A stretch of 64,000 nucleotides of DNA, taken from contig NC_079880.1 of assembly GCF_029227915.1 (NCBI RefSeq), positions 28,453,501-28,517,500 on the forward strand, read 5' to 3'. Of this stretch, positions 1 through 11,406 are shown one piece after another. The position numbers and the translations under genes were made by a program. Positions within the stretch are counted from its first letter, which is position 1. Each line of letters starts with the position of its first letter. The notes under the pieces were generated by a model. The model searched no databases. It was not told the origin of the DNA and saw only the letters and a program-made list of their open reading frames with translations. This DNA comes from Hydractinia symbiolongicarpus. Lineage: Eukaryota; Cnidaria; Hydrozoa; Anthoathecata; Hydractiniidae.

Positions 1-812
1 CCCTGTGTACTTTCTTTGTATACTTTTGACTATACGGGCCGAGTCCGGGATTTACGGGAAATCGCAGGTTTTCGTTTGCCGGCGATTAAACTTCTTTTAT
101 TCAGCGTCTCATTAAAAATGAAAATATTTTTGTAAACTACAAGTCTCATGCGTTTTAGTGGTGAAAAAATAATTTAAAAAATCGTTCGGGAAATGAGTTT
201 ACTCCCTGGGTTCTTTCTTTGTATACATTTGACTATACGGGCCGAGTCCGGGGTTTACGGGAAATGGAGGGTTTTCGTTTGCCGGCGATTAAACTTCTTT
301 TATTCAACGTCTCATCAAAAATGAAAACATTTTTGAAAACAACAAGTCACATGCGTTTTAGTGGTGAAAAGATAATTTAAAAAATCGTTTTGGAAATGAG
401 TTTACTCACAGGGTATTTTCTTTGTATACGTTCGACTATACGGGCCAAGCCCGGGATTTACAGGAAATCGCGGGTTTTCGTTTGCCGGCTATTAAACCCC
501 ATTCATTACGCGTCTCATCAAAAATGAAAACATTTCTGAAAACTACAAGTCTCATGGGCTTTAGTGGTGAAATAATAATTTAAAAAATCGTTTGTGAAAT
601 GAGTTTACTCCCTGTGTACTTTCTTTGTATACTTTTGACTATACGGGCCGAGTCCGGGATTTACGGGAAATCGCAGGTTTTCGTTTGCCGGCGATTAAAC
701 TTCTTTTATTCAGCGTCTCAATAAAAATGAAAATATTTTTGTAAACTACAAGTCTCATGCGTTTTAGTGGTGAAAAAATAATTTAAAAAATCGTTCGGGA
801 AATGAGTTTACT
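1..812 (+). repeat. Irregular satellite stretch, order J-H-I-J
   Basis: Four 203-bp monomers start at 1, 204, 407 and 610. They resemble types J, H and I of the main HOR, but with private differences such as GAAATGGAGG in the H copy and CCCCATTCATTACG in the I copy. The J copies carry AAAATATTTTTGTAAAC rather than the usual AAAACATTTTTG. Together with the next 4.5 kb this is the part of the window that least resembles the regular 10-mer HOR. Confidence 0.85.
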
Positions 813-1421
813 CCCTGGGTACTTTCTTTGTATACTTTTGACTATACGGACCGAGTCCGGGATTTACGGGAAATCGCGGGTTTTCGTTTGCCGGCGATTA
901 AACCATTTTCACTAAGCGTCTTATCAAAAATAAAAACATTTCTAAAAACTACAAGTCTCATGCGCTTTAGTGGTGAAAAAATAACTTAAAAAATCGTTCG
1001 GGAAATGAGTTTACTCCCTGGGTACTTTCTTTGTATAATTTTGACTATACGGGCGGAGTCCGGCATTTACGGGAAGTCGCGGGTTTTCGTTTGCCGGCGA
1101 TTAAACCACTTTCACTAAGCGTCTCATCAAAAATGAAAACATTTCTAAAAACTACAAGTCTCATGCGTTTTAGTGGTGAAAAAATAATTTAAAAAATCGT
1201 TCGGGAAATGAGTTTACTCCCTGAGTACTTTCTTTGTGTAATTTTGACAATACGGGCCGAGTCCGGGATTTACGGAAAGTCGTGGGTTTTCGTTTGCCGG
1301 CGATTAAACTTCTTTTATTCAGCGTCTCATTAAAAATGAAAATATTTTTGTAAACTACAAGTCTCATGCGTTTTAGTGGTGAAAAAATAATTTAAAAAAT
1401 CGTTCGGGAAATGAGTTTACT

Positions 1422-1543
1422 CCCTGGGTACTTTCTTTGTATACTTTTGACTATACGGGCCGAGTTTTTCTGAAAACTACAAGTCTCATGCGTTTTAGTG
1501 GTGAAAAAATAATTTAAAAAATCGTTCGGGAAATGAGTTTACT
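1422..1543 (+). repeat. Internally deleted 122-bp monomer, copy 1
   Basis: This monomer keeps about positions 1-44 and joins directly to about position 126, so CCGAG runs into TTTTTCTGAAAAC. That loses 81 bp, including the TTACGGGAA, GCCGGCG and AAAATGAAAAC blocks. The junction sits in a T-rich stretch. The following monomer resumes in normal phase. Confidence 0.95.
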
Positions 1544-2357
1544 CCCTGGGTACCTTGTTTGTATACTTTTGACTATACGGGCCGAGTCCGGGACTTACGG
1601 GAAATCGCGGGTTTTCTTTTGCCGGCGATTAAACTTCTTTTAATCAGGGTCTCATCAAAAATGAAAACATTTTTGAAAACTACAAGACTCATGGGCTTTA
1701 GTAGTGAAATAATAATTAAAAAATCGTTCGGGAAATGAGTTTACTCCCTGGGTACTTTCTTTGTATACTTTTGACTATACGGACCGAGTCCGGGATTTAC
1801 GGGAAATCGCGGGTTTTCGTTTGCCGGCGATTAAACCATTTTCACTAAGCGTCTTATCAAAAATAAAAACATTTCTAAAAACTACAAGTCTCATGCGATT
1901 TAGTGGTGAAAAAATAACTTAAAAAATCGTTCGGGAAATGAGTTTACTCCCTGGGTACTTTCTTTGTATAATTTTGACTATACGGGCCGAGTCCGGCATT
2001 TACTGGAAGTCGCGGGTTTTGGTTTGCCGGCGATTAAACCACTTTCACTAAGCGTCTCATTAAAAATAAAAACAATTCTAAAAACTACAAGTCTCATGCG
2101 TTTTAGTGGTGAAAAAATAATTTAAAAAATCGTTCGGGAAATGAGTTTACTCCCTGAGTACTTTCTTTGTATAATTTTGACTATACGGGCCGAGTCCGGG
2201 ATTTACGGAAAGTCGTGGGTTTTCGTTTGCCGGCGATTAAACTTCTTTTATTCAGCGTCTCATTAAAAATGAAAATATTTTTTTTGTAAACTACAAGTCT
2301 CATGCGTTTTAGTGGTGAAAAAATAATTTGAAAATTCGTTCGGGAAATGAGTTTACT

Positions 2358-2479
2358 CCCTGGGTACTTTCTTTGTATACTTTTGACTATACGGGCCGAG
2401 TTTTTCTGAAAACTACAAGTCTCATGCGTTTTAGTGGTGAAAAAATAATTTAAAAAATCGTTCGGGAAATGAGTTTCCT
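2358..2479 (+). repeat. Internally deleted 122-bp monomer, copy 2
   Basis: The 81-bp deletion has the same endpoints as the copy at 1422-1543 and shares the CCGAG/TTTTTCTG junction. The identical breakpoint shows one deletion event that was then duplicated as part of the 5-monomer unit. Confidence 0.95.
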
Positions 2480-2682
2480 CCCTGGGTACCTTCTTTGTAT
2501 ACTTTTGACTATACGGGCCGAGTCCGGGATTTACGGGAAATCGCGGGTTTTCTTTTGCCGGCGATTAAACTTCTTTTAATCAGGGTCTCATCAAAAATGA
2601 AAACATTTTTAAAAACTACAAGACTCATGGGCTTTAGTGGTGAAATAATAATTTAAAAAATCGTTCGAGAAATGAGTTTAAT

Positions 2683-5319
2683 CCCTGGGTACTTTCTTTG
2701 TATACTTTCGACTATACGGACCGAGTCCGGGATTTACGGGAAATCGCGGGTTTTCGTTTGCCGGCGATTAAACTTCTTTTATTCAGCGTCTCATCAAAAA
2801 TGAAAACATTTTTAAAAACTACAAGTCTCATGGGCTTTAGTGGTGAAAAAATAATTTAAAAAATCGTTCTGGAAATGAGTTTACTCCCTGGTTCTTTCTT
2901 TGTATACATTTGACTATACGGGCCGAGTCCGGGGTTTACGGGAAATGGAGGGTTTTCGTTTGCCGGCGATTAAACTTCTTTTATTTAACATCTCATCAAA
3001 AATGAAAACGTTTCTAAAAATTACAAGTCTCATGCGTTTTAGTGGTGAAAAAATAATTTAAAAAATCGTTCGGGAAATGAGTTTACTCCCTGGGTACTTT
3101 CTTTGCATAATTTTGACTATACGGGCCGAGTCCGGCATTTACGGGAAGTCGCGGGTTTTCGTTTTCCGGCGATTAAACCACTTTCACTAAACGTCTCATC
3201 AAAAATGAAAACATTTCTAAAAACTACAAGTCTCATGCGTTTTAGTGGTGAAAATATAATTTAAAAAATCGTTTTGGAAATTAGTTTACTCACAGGGTAC
3301 TTTCTTTGTATACATTCGACTATACGGGCCAAGCCCGGGATTTACGGGAAATCGCGGGTTTTCGTTTGCCGGCGATTAAACCACTTTCATCAAGCGTCTC
3401 ATCAAAAATAAAAACATTTCTGAAAACTACAAGTCTCATGCGTTTTAGTGGTGAAAGAATAATTTAAAAAATCGTTCGGGAAATAAGTTTACTCCCTGGG
3501 TACTTTCTTTGTATACTTTTGATAATACGGGCCGAGTCCGGGATTTACGGGAAATCGCAGGTTTTCGTTTGCCGGCGATTAAACTTCTTTTATTCAGCGT
3601 CTCATCAAAAATGAAAACATTTTTGTAAACTACAAGTCTCATTCGTTTTAGTGGTGAAAAAATAATTTAAAAAATCGTTTGGGAAATGAGTTTACTTCCT
3701 GGGTACTTTCTTTGTATACTTTTGACTATACGGGCCAAGCCCGGGATTTACGGGAAATCGCGGGTTTTCGTTTGCAGGCGATTAAACCACTTTCATTTAG
3801 CGTCTCATCAAAAATGAAAACATTTCTGAAAACTACAAGTCTCATGCGTTTTAGTGGTGATAAAACAATTTAAAAAATCGTTCGGGAAATGAGTTTACTC
3901 CCTGGGTACCTTCTTTGTATACTTTTGACTATACGGGCAGAGTCCGGGATTTACGGGAAGTCGCGGGTTTTCGTTTGCCGGCGATTAAACTTCTTTTATT
4001 CAGCGTCTCATCAAAAATGAAAACATTTTTAAAAACTACAAGTCTCATGGGCTTTAGTGGTGAAATAATAATTTAAAAAATCGTTCGGAAAATGAGTTTA
4101 CTCCCTGGGTTCTTTCTTTGTATACATTTGACTATACGGGCCGAGTCCCGGGTTTACGGGAAATGGCGGGTTTTCGTTTGCCGGCGATTAAACTTCTTTT
4201 ATTCAACGTCTCATCAAAAATGAAAACATTTTTGAAAACTACAAGTCACATGCGTTTTAGTGGTGAAAAGATAATTTAAAAAATCGTTTTGGAAATCAGT
4301 TTACTCACAGGGTATTTTCTTTGTATACATTTGACTATGCGGGGCAAGCCCGGGATTTACGGAAAATCGCGGGTTTTCGTTTGCCGGCTATTAAACCACA
4401 TTCATTAAGCGTCTCATCAAAAATGAAAACATTTCTGAAAACTACAAGTCTCATGGGCTTTAGTGGTGAAATAATAATTTAAAAAATCGTTCGTGAAATG
4501 AGTTTACTCCCTGTGTACTTTTTTGTATACTTTTGATTATACGGGCCAATCCGGGATTTACGGGAAATCGCAGGTTTTCGTTTGCCGGCGATTAAACTTC
4601 TTTTATTCAGCGTCTCATTAAAAATGAAAACATTTTTAAAAACTACAAGTCTAATGCGTTTTAGTGGTGAAAAAAATAATTTAAAAAATCGTTCGGGAAA
4701 TGAGTTTACTCCCTGGGTACTTTCTTTGTATACTTTTGACTATACGGGCCGAGTCCGGGGTTTACGGGAAATGGCGGGTTTTCGTTTGCCGGCGATTAAA
4801 CTTCTTTTATTCAGCGTCTCATCAAAAATGAAAACATTTTTAAAAACTACAAGTCTCATGCATTTTAGTGGTGAAAAGATAATTTAAAAAATCGTTTTGG
4901 AAATGAGTTTACTCACAGGGTATTTTCTTTGTATACATTCGACTATATGGGGCAAGCCCGGGATTTACGGAAAATCGCGGGTTTTCGTTTGCCGGCTATT
5001 AAACCTCATTCATTAAGCGTTTCATCAAAAATGAAAACATTTCTGAAAACTACAAGTCTCGTGGGCTTTAGTGGTGAAATAATAATTTAAAAAATCGTTC
5101 GTGAAATGAGTTTACTCCCTGTGTACTTTCTTTGTATACTTTTGATTATACGGGCCGAGTCGGGGATTTACGGGAAATCGCAGGTTTTTGTTTACCGGCG
5201 ATTAAACTTCTTTTATTCAGCGTCTCATTGAAAATGAAAACATTTTTGTAAACTACAAGTCTCATGCGTTTTAGTGGTGAAAAAATAATTTAAAAAATCG
5301 TTCGGGAAATGAGTTTACT
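2683..5319 (+). repeat. Irregular satellite stretch of mixed E, H, D, B, F, G, I, J and A types
   Basis: Thirteen monomers start at 2683, 2886, 3088, 3291, 3494, 3697, 3900, 4103, 4306, 4509, 4711, 4914 and 5117. Their order by diagnostic bases is E-H-D-B-F-G-E-H-I-J-A-I-J. H-I-J triplets recur, but the full ten-type order does not. The monomer at 2886 lacks one G in CCCTGGTTC. The one at 4509 has two single-base deletions (GTACTTTTTTG, CCAATCC) and one extra A. No gene is present. Confidence 0.85.
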
Positions 5320-6131
5320 CCCTGGGTACTTTCTTTGTATACTTTTGACTATACGGGCCGAGTCCGGGGTTTACGGGAAATGGCGGGTTTTCGTTTGCCG
5401 GCGATTAAACTTCTTTTATTCAGCGTCTCATCAAAAATGAAAACATTTTTGAAAACTACAAGTCTCATGCGTTTTAGTGGTGAAAAGATAATTTAAAAAA
5501 TCGTTTTGGAAATGAGTTTACTCACAGGGTACTTTCTTTGTATACATTCGACTATACGGGCCAAGCCCTGGATTTACGGGAAATCGCGGGTTTTCGTTTG
5601 CCGGCGATTAAATCACTTTCATTAATCGTCTCATCAAAAATGAAAACATTTCTGAAAACTACAAGTCTCATGCGTTTTAGTGGTGAAAAAATAATTTAAA
5701 AAATCGTTCGGGAAATGAGTTTACTCCCTGGGTACCTTCTTTGTATGCTTTTGACTCTACGGGCCGAGTCCGGGATTTACGGGAAATCGCGGGTTTTCTT
5801 TTGCCGGCGATTAAACTTCTTTTAATCAGCGTCTCATAAAATATGAAAACATTTTTAAAAACTACAAGACTCATGGGCTTTAGTGGTGAAACAATAATTT
5901 AAAAAATCGTTCGGGAAATGAGTTTACTCCCTGGGTACTTTCTTTGTATACTTTTGACTATACGGGCCCAGTCCGGGATTTACGGGAAATCGCGGGTTTT
6001 CGTTTGCCGGCGATTAAACCACTTTCACTAAGCGTCTCATCAAAAATGAAAACATTTCTAAAAACTGCAAGTCTCATGCGTTTTAGTGGTGAAAAAATAA
6101 TTTAAAAAATCGTTCGGGAAATGAGTTTACT
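5320..6131 (+). repeat. Partial HOR unit A-B-C-D (4 monomers, 812 bp)
   Basis: Monomers start at 5320 (A), 5523 (B), 5726 (C) and 5929 (D). The next four monomers begin again with A-B-C, so this is a 4-mer duplication of the left part of the 10-mer HOR. The 812-bp offset (4 x 203) holds for A, B and C with essentially identical bases, including the rare GACTCTACGG in C. Confidence 0.9.
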
Positions 6132-7957
6132 CCCTGGGTACTTTCTTTGTATACTTTTGACTATACGGGCCGAGTCCGGGGTTTACGGGAAATGGCGGGT
6201 TTTCGTTTGCCGGCGATTAAACTTCTTTTATTCAGCGTCTCATCAAAAATGAAAACATTTTTGAAAACTACAAGTCTCATGCGTTTTAGTGGTGAAAAGA
6301 TAATTTAAAAAATCGTTTTGGAAATGAGTTTACTCACAGGGTACTTTCTTTGTATACATTCGACTATACGGGCCAAGCCCTGGATTTACGGGAAATCGCG
6401 GGTTTTCGTTTGCCGGCGATTAAATCACTTTCATTAATCGTCTCATCAAAAATGAAAACATTTCTGAAAACTACAAGTCTCATGCGTTTTAGTGGTGAAA
6501 AAATAATTTAAAAAATCGTTCGGGAAATGAGTTTACTCCCTGGGTACCTTCTTTGTATGCTTTTGACTCTACGGGCCGAGTCCGGGATTTACGGGAAATC
6601 GCGGGTTTTCTTTTGCCGGCGATTAAACTTCTTTTAATCAGCGTCTCATAAAATATGAAAACATTTTTAAAAACTACAAGACTCATGGGCTTTAGTGGTG
6701 AAACAATAATTTAAAAAATCGTTCGGGAAATGAGTTTACTCCCTGGGTACTTTCTTTGTATACTTTTGACTATACGGGCCGAGTCCGGAATTTACGGGAA
6801 GTCGCGGGTTTTCGTTTGCCGGCGATTAAACTTCTTTTATTCAGCGTCTCATCAAAAATGAAAACATTTTTAAAAACTACAAGTCTCATGGGCTTTAGTG
6901 GTGAAATAATAATTTAAAAAATCGTTCGGGAAATGAGTTTACTCTCTGGGTACTTTGTTTGTATACTTTTGACTATACGGGCCGAGTCCAGGATTTACGG
7001 GAAATCGCCGGTTTTCGTTTGCCGGCGATTAAACTTCTTTTATTCAGCGTCTCATCAAAAATGAAAACATTTTTGTAAACTACAAGTCTCATGCGTTTTA
7101 GTGGTGAAAAAATAATTTAAAAATCGTTCGGGAAATGGGTTTACTCCCTGGGTACTTTCTTTGTATACTTTTGACTATACAGGCCGAGTCCGGGGTTTAC
7201 GGGAAATCGCGGGTTTTCGTTTGCAGGCGATTAAACCACTTTCATTTAGCGTCTCATCAAAAATGAAAACATTTCTGAAAACTACAAGTCTCATGCGTTT
7301 TAGTGGTGATAAAACAATTTAAAAAATCGTTCGGGAAATGAGTTTACTCCCTGGGTTCTTTCTTTGTATACATTTGACTATACGGGCCGAGTCCGGGGTT
7401 TACGGGAAATGGCGGGTTTTCGTTTGCCGGCGATTAAACTTCTTTTATTCAACGTCTCATCAAAAATGAAAACATTTTTGAAAACTACAAGTCACATGCG
7501 TTTTAGTGGTAAAAAGATAATTTAAAAAATCGTTTTGGAAATGAGTTTACTCGCAGGGTATTTTCTTTGTATACATTCGACTATACAGGGCAAGCCCGGG
7601 ATTTACGGAAAATCGCGGGTTTTCGTTTGCCGGCTATTAAACCACATTCATTAAGCGTTTCATCAAAAATGAAAACATTTCTGAAAACTACAAGTCTCAT
7701 GGGCTTCAGTGGTGAAATACTAATTTAAAAAATCGTTCGTGAAATGAGTTTACTCCCTGTGTACTTTCTTTGTATACTTTTGATTATACGGGCCGAGTCG
7801 GGGATTTACGGGAAATCGCAGGTTTTTGTTTACCGGCGATTAAACTTCTTTTATTCAGCGTCTCATTGAAAATGAAAACATTTTTGTAAACTACAAGTCT
7901 CATGCGTTTTAGTGGTGAAAAAATAATTTAAAAAATCGTTCGGGAAATGAGTTTACT
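6132..7957 (+). repeat. 9-monomer HOR unit A-B-C-E-F-G-H-I-J (type D missing)
   Basis: Monomers start at 6132, 6335, 6538, 6741, 6944, 7146, 7349, 7552 and 7755. The unit follows the canonical order except that D is absent between C and E. The F monomer is one A short in its tail (202 bp), as in nearly all F copies. The J copy has the variant TTTTTGTTTACCGG. Confidence 0.9.
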
Positions 7958-9377
7958 CCCTGGGTACTTTCTTTGTATACTTTTGACTATACGGGCCGAG
8001 TCCGGGGTTTACGGGAAATGGCGGGTTTTCGTTTGCCGGCGATTAAACTTCTTTTATTCAGCGTCTCATCAAAAATGAAAACATTTTTGAAAACTACAAG
8101 TCTCATGCGTTTTAGTGGTGAAAAGATAATTTAAAAAATCGTTTTGGAAATGAGTTTACTCACAGGGTACTTTCTTTGTATACATTCGACTATACGGGCC
8201 AAGCCCTGGATTTACGGGAAATCGCGGGTTTTCGTTTGCCGGCGATTAAACTTCTTTTATTCAGCGTCTCATCAAAAATGAAAACATTTTTAAAAACTAC
8301 AAGTCTCATGGGCTTTAGTGGTGAAATAATAATTTAAAAAATCGTTCGGGAAATGAGTTTACTCTCTGGGTACTTTCTTTGTATACTTTTGACTATACGG
8401 GCCGAGTCCAGGATTTACGGGAAATCGCAGGTTTTCGTTTGCCGGCGATTAAACTTCTTTTATTCAGCGTCTCATCAAAAATGAAAACATTTTTGTAAAC
8501 TACAAGTCTCATGCGTTTTAGTGGTGAAAAAATAATTTAAAAATCGTTCGGGAAATGAGTTTACTCCCTGGGTACTTTCTTTGTATACTTTTGACTATAC
8601 AGGCCGAGTCCGGGGTTTACGGGAAATCGCGGGTTTTCGTTTGCAGGCGATTAAACCACTTTCATTTAGCGTCTCATCAAAAATGAAAACATTTCTGAAA
8701 ACTACAAGTCTCATGCGTTTTAGTGGTGATAAAACAATTTAAAAAATCGTTCGGGAAATGAGTTTACTCCCTGGGTTCTTTCTTTGTATACATTTGACTA
8801 TACGGGCCGAGTCCGGGGTTTACGGGAAATGGCGGGTTTTCGTTTGCCGGCGATTAAACTTCTTTTATTCAACGTCTCATCAAAAATGAAAACATTTTTG
8901 AAAACTACAAGTCACATGCGTTTTAGTGGTGAAAAGATAATTTAAAAAATCGTTTTGGAAATGAGTTTACTCGCAGGGTATTTTCTTTGTATACATTCGA
9001 CTATACAGGGCAAGCCCGGGATTTACGGAAAATCGCGGGTTTTCGTTTGCCGGCTATTAAACCACATTCATTAAGCGTTTCATCAAAAATGAAAACATTT
9101 CTGAAAACTACAAGTCTCATGGGCTTTAGTGGTGAAATACTAATTTAAAAAATCGTTCGTGAAATGAGTTTACTCCCTGTGTACTTTCTTTGTATACTTT
9201 TGATTATACGGGCCGAGTCGGGGATTTACGGGAAATCGCAGGTTTTTGTTTACCGGCGATTAAACTTCTTTTATTCAGCGTCTCATTGAAAATAAAAACA
9301 TTTTTGTAAACTACAAGTCTCATGCGTTTTAGTGGTGAAAAAATAATTTAAAAAATCGTTCGGGAAATGAGTTTACT
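7958..9377 (+). repeat. 7-monomer HOR unit A-(B/E hybrid)-F-G-H-I-J, 1420 bp
   Basis: Starts are 7958, 8161, 8364, 8566, 8769, 8972 and 9175. Types C and D and the halves of B and E facing them are missing, because one hybrid monomer joins a B left half to an E right half. The F-to-J segment is nearly identical to that of the preceding unit at an offset of 1420 bp, including CTCTGGG at the F start. Confidence 0.9.
8161..8363 (+). repeat. Hybrid monomer, B left part and E right part
   Basis: The left part has CACAGGGTAC, ATTCGAC and CCAAGCCCTGG (type B). The right part has TTCTTTTATTCAGCG, TTTTTAAAAAC, CATGGGC and GAAATAATAA (type E). The switch lies between about 8220 and 8250. It deletes three monomer lengths while keeping phase, as unequal crossing-over or slippage between misaligned monomers would do. 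Confidence 0.9.
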
Positions 9378-11406
9378 CCCTGGGTACTTTCTTTGTATAC
9401 TTTTGACTACACGGGCCGAGTCCGGGGTTTACGGGAAATGGCGGGTTTTCGTTTGCCGGCGATTAAACTTCTTTTATTCAGCGTCTCATCAAAAATGAAA
9501 ACATTTTTGAAAACTACAAGTCTCATGCGTTTTAGAGGTGAAAAGATAATTTAAAAAATCGTTTTGGAAATGAGTTTACTCACAGGGTACTTTCTTTGTA
9601 TACATTCGACTATACGGGCCAAGCCCTGGATTTACGGGAAATCGCGGGTTTTCGTTTGCCGGCGATTAAATCACTTTCATTAATCGTCTCATCAAAAATG
9701 AAAACATTTCTGAAAACTACAAGTCTCATGCGTTTTAGTGGTGAAAAAATAATTTAAAAAATCGTTCGGGAAATGAGTTTACTCCCTGGGTACCTTCTTT
9801 GTATGCTTTTGACTCTACGGGCCGAGTCCGGGATTTACGGGAAATCGCGGGTTTTCTTTTGCCGGCGATTAAACTTCTTTTAATCAGCGTCTCATAAAAT
9901 ATGAAAACATTTTTAAAAACTACAAGACTCATGGGCTTTAGTGGTGAAACAATAATTTAAAAAATCGTTCGGGAAATGAGTTTACTCCCTGGGTACTTTC
10001 TTTGTATACTTTTGACTATACGGGCCCAGTCCAGGATTTACGAAAAATCGCGGGTTTTCGTTTGCCGCCGATTAAACCACTTTCACTAAGCGTCTCATCA
10101 AAAATGAAAACATTTCTAAAAACTGCAAGTCTCATGCGTTTTAGTGGTGAAAAAATAATTTAAAAAATCGTTCGGGAAATGAGTTTACTCCGTGGGTACT
10201 TTCTTTGTATACTTTTGACTATACGGGCCGAGTCCGGAATTTACGGGAAGTCGCGGGTTTTCGTTTGCCGGCGATTAAACTTCTTTTATTCAGCGTCTCA
10301 TCAAAAATGAAAACATTTTTAAAAACTACAAGTCTCATGGGCTTTAGTGGTGAAATAATAATTTAAAAAATCGTTCGGGAAATGAGTTTACTCCCTGGGT
10401 ACTTTCTTTGTATACTTTTGACTATACGGGCCGAGTCCAGGATTTACGGGAAATCGCAGGTTTTCGTTTGCCGGCGATTAAACTTCTTTTATTCAGCGTC
10501 TCATCAAAAATGAAAACATTTTTGTAAACTACAAGTCTCATGCGTTTTAGTGGTGAAAAAATAATTTAAAAATCGTTCGGGAAATGAGTTTACTCCCTGG
10601 GTACTTTCTTTGTATACTTTTGACTATACAGGCCGAGTCCGGGGTTTACGGGAAATCGCGAGTTTTCGTTTGCAGGCGATTAAACCACTTTCATTTAGCG
10701 TCTCATCAAAAATGAAAACATTTCTGAAAACTACAAGTCTCATGCGTTTTAGTGGTGATAAAACAATTTAAAAAATCGTTCGGGAAATGAGTTTACTCCC
10801 TGGGTTCTTTCTTTGTATACATTTGACTATACGGGCCGAGTCCGGGGTTTACGGGAAATGGCGGGTTTTCGTTTGCCGGCGATTAAACTTCTTTTATTCA
10901 ACGTCTCATCAAAAATGAAAACATTTTTGAAAACTACAAGTCACATGCGTTTTAGTGGTGAAAAGATAATTTAAAAAATCGTTTTGGAAATGAGTTTACT
11001 CGCAGGGTATTTTCTTTGTATACATTCGACTATACAGGGCAAGCCCGGGATTTACGGAAAATCGCGGGTTTTCGTTTGCCGGCTATTAAACCACATTCAT
11101 TAAGCGTTTCATCAAAAATGAAAACATTTCTGAAAACTACAAGTCTCATGGGCTTTAGTGGTGAAATACTAATTTAAAAAATCGTTCGTGAAATGAGTTT
11201 ACTCCCTGTGTACTTTCTTTGTATACTTTTGATTATACGGGCCGAGTCGGGGATTTACGGGAAATCGCAGGTTTTCGTTTGCCGGCGATTAAACTTCTTT
11301 TATTCAGCGTCTCATTGAAAATGAAAACATTTTTGTAAACTACAAGTCTCATGCGTTTTAGTGGTGAAAAGATAATTTAAAAAAGCGTTTTGGAAATGAG
11401 TTTACT
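9378..11406 (+). repeat. 10-position HOR unit A to J, last monomer a J/A hybrid, 2029 bp
   Basis: Starts are 9378 (A), 9581 (B), 9784 (C), 9987 (D), 10190 (E), 10393 (F), 10595 (G), 10798 (H), 11001 (I) and 11204 (J/A). All ten positions are occupied in canonical order. The region from H at 8769 to I ending at 11203 matches 31695-34129 in order and phase at an offset of 22926 bp. Confidence 0.92.
11204..11406 (+). repeat. Hybrid monomer, J with an A-type tail
   Basis: The body is J (CCCTGTGTAC, GATTATACGG, GTCGGGGAT, ATCGCAGG, TTTTTGTAAAC). The tail from about 11365 is A type (GAAAAGATAA, then CGTTTTGG). The next monomer is B, so the junction removes one complete A monomer length relative to the normal J-A-B order. 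Confidence 0.88.

Larger units (their letters stand above)
813..2682 (+). repeat. Two tandem copies of a 5-monomer HOR (about 936 bp) with a truncated monomer
   Basis: Monomers starting at 813, 1016, 1219, 1422 and 1544 are repeated in the same order at 1746, 1949, 2152, 2358 and 2480. Each unit has two D-like monomers (CTAAGCG, TTTCTAAAAACT), one monomer starting CCCTGAGTAC, one 122-bp deleted monomer and one C-like monomer (TTTTCTTTTGCC, AATCAGGG). Equivalent points, such as the starts of the truncated monomers, lie 936 bp apart. Copies differ by scattered substitutions, a 3-bp T-run expansion near 2280 and one missing T in the ATAATTAAAA tail near 1717. These differences suggest an older duplication than those further right. 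Confidence 0.9.

Noticed and set aside
2270-2290. T-run expansion as a microsatellite
   Set aside because: It is a single 3-bp lengthening of the T run in one monomer (2152-2357, 206 bp) and not a microsatellite locus.
4582-4887. Longest open frame (101 codons, + strand) across two monomers
   Set aside because: It is ordinary satellite sequence. 203 is not a multiple of 3, so the frame shifts at each monomer, and this copy stays open only because of local indels (one extra A and missing bases nearby). There is no recognisable protein, and other monomers close the frame.
5677-5874. 65-codon minus-strand frames at 1170, 3445, 5677, 6489, 9735, 15212, 26980, 32661, 36110 and 50710
   Set aside because: These are antisense readings of the same monomer, some overlapping plus-strand frames at the same place (for example 15212 and 15243). 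Both strands being open by the same amount in the same repeat is a composition effect, so none is annotated as coding.
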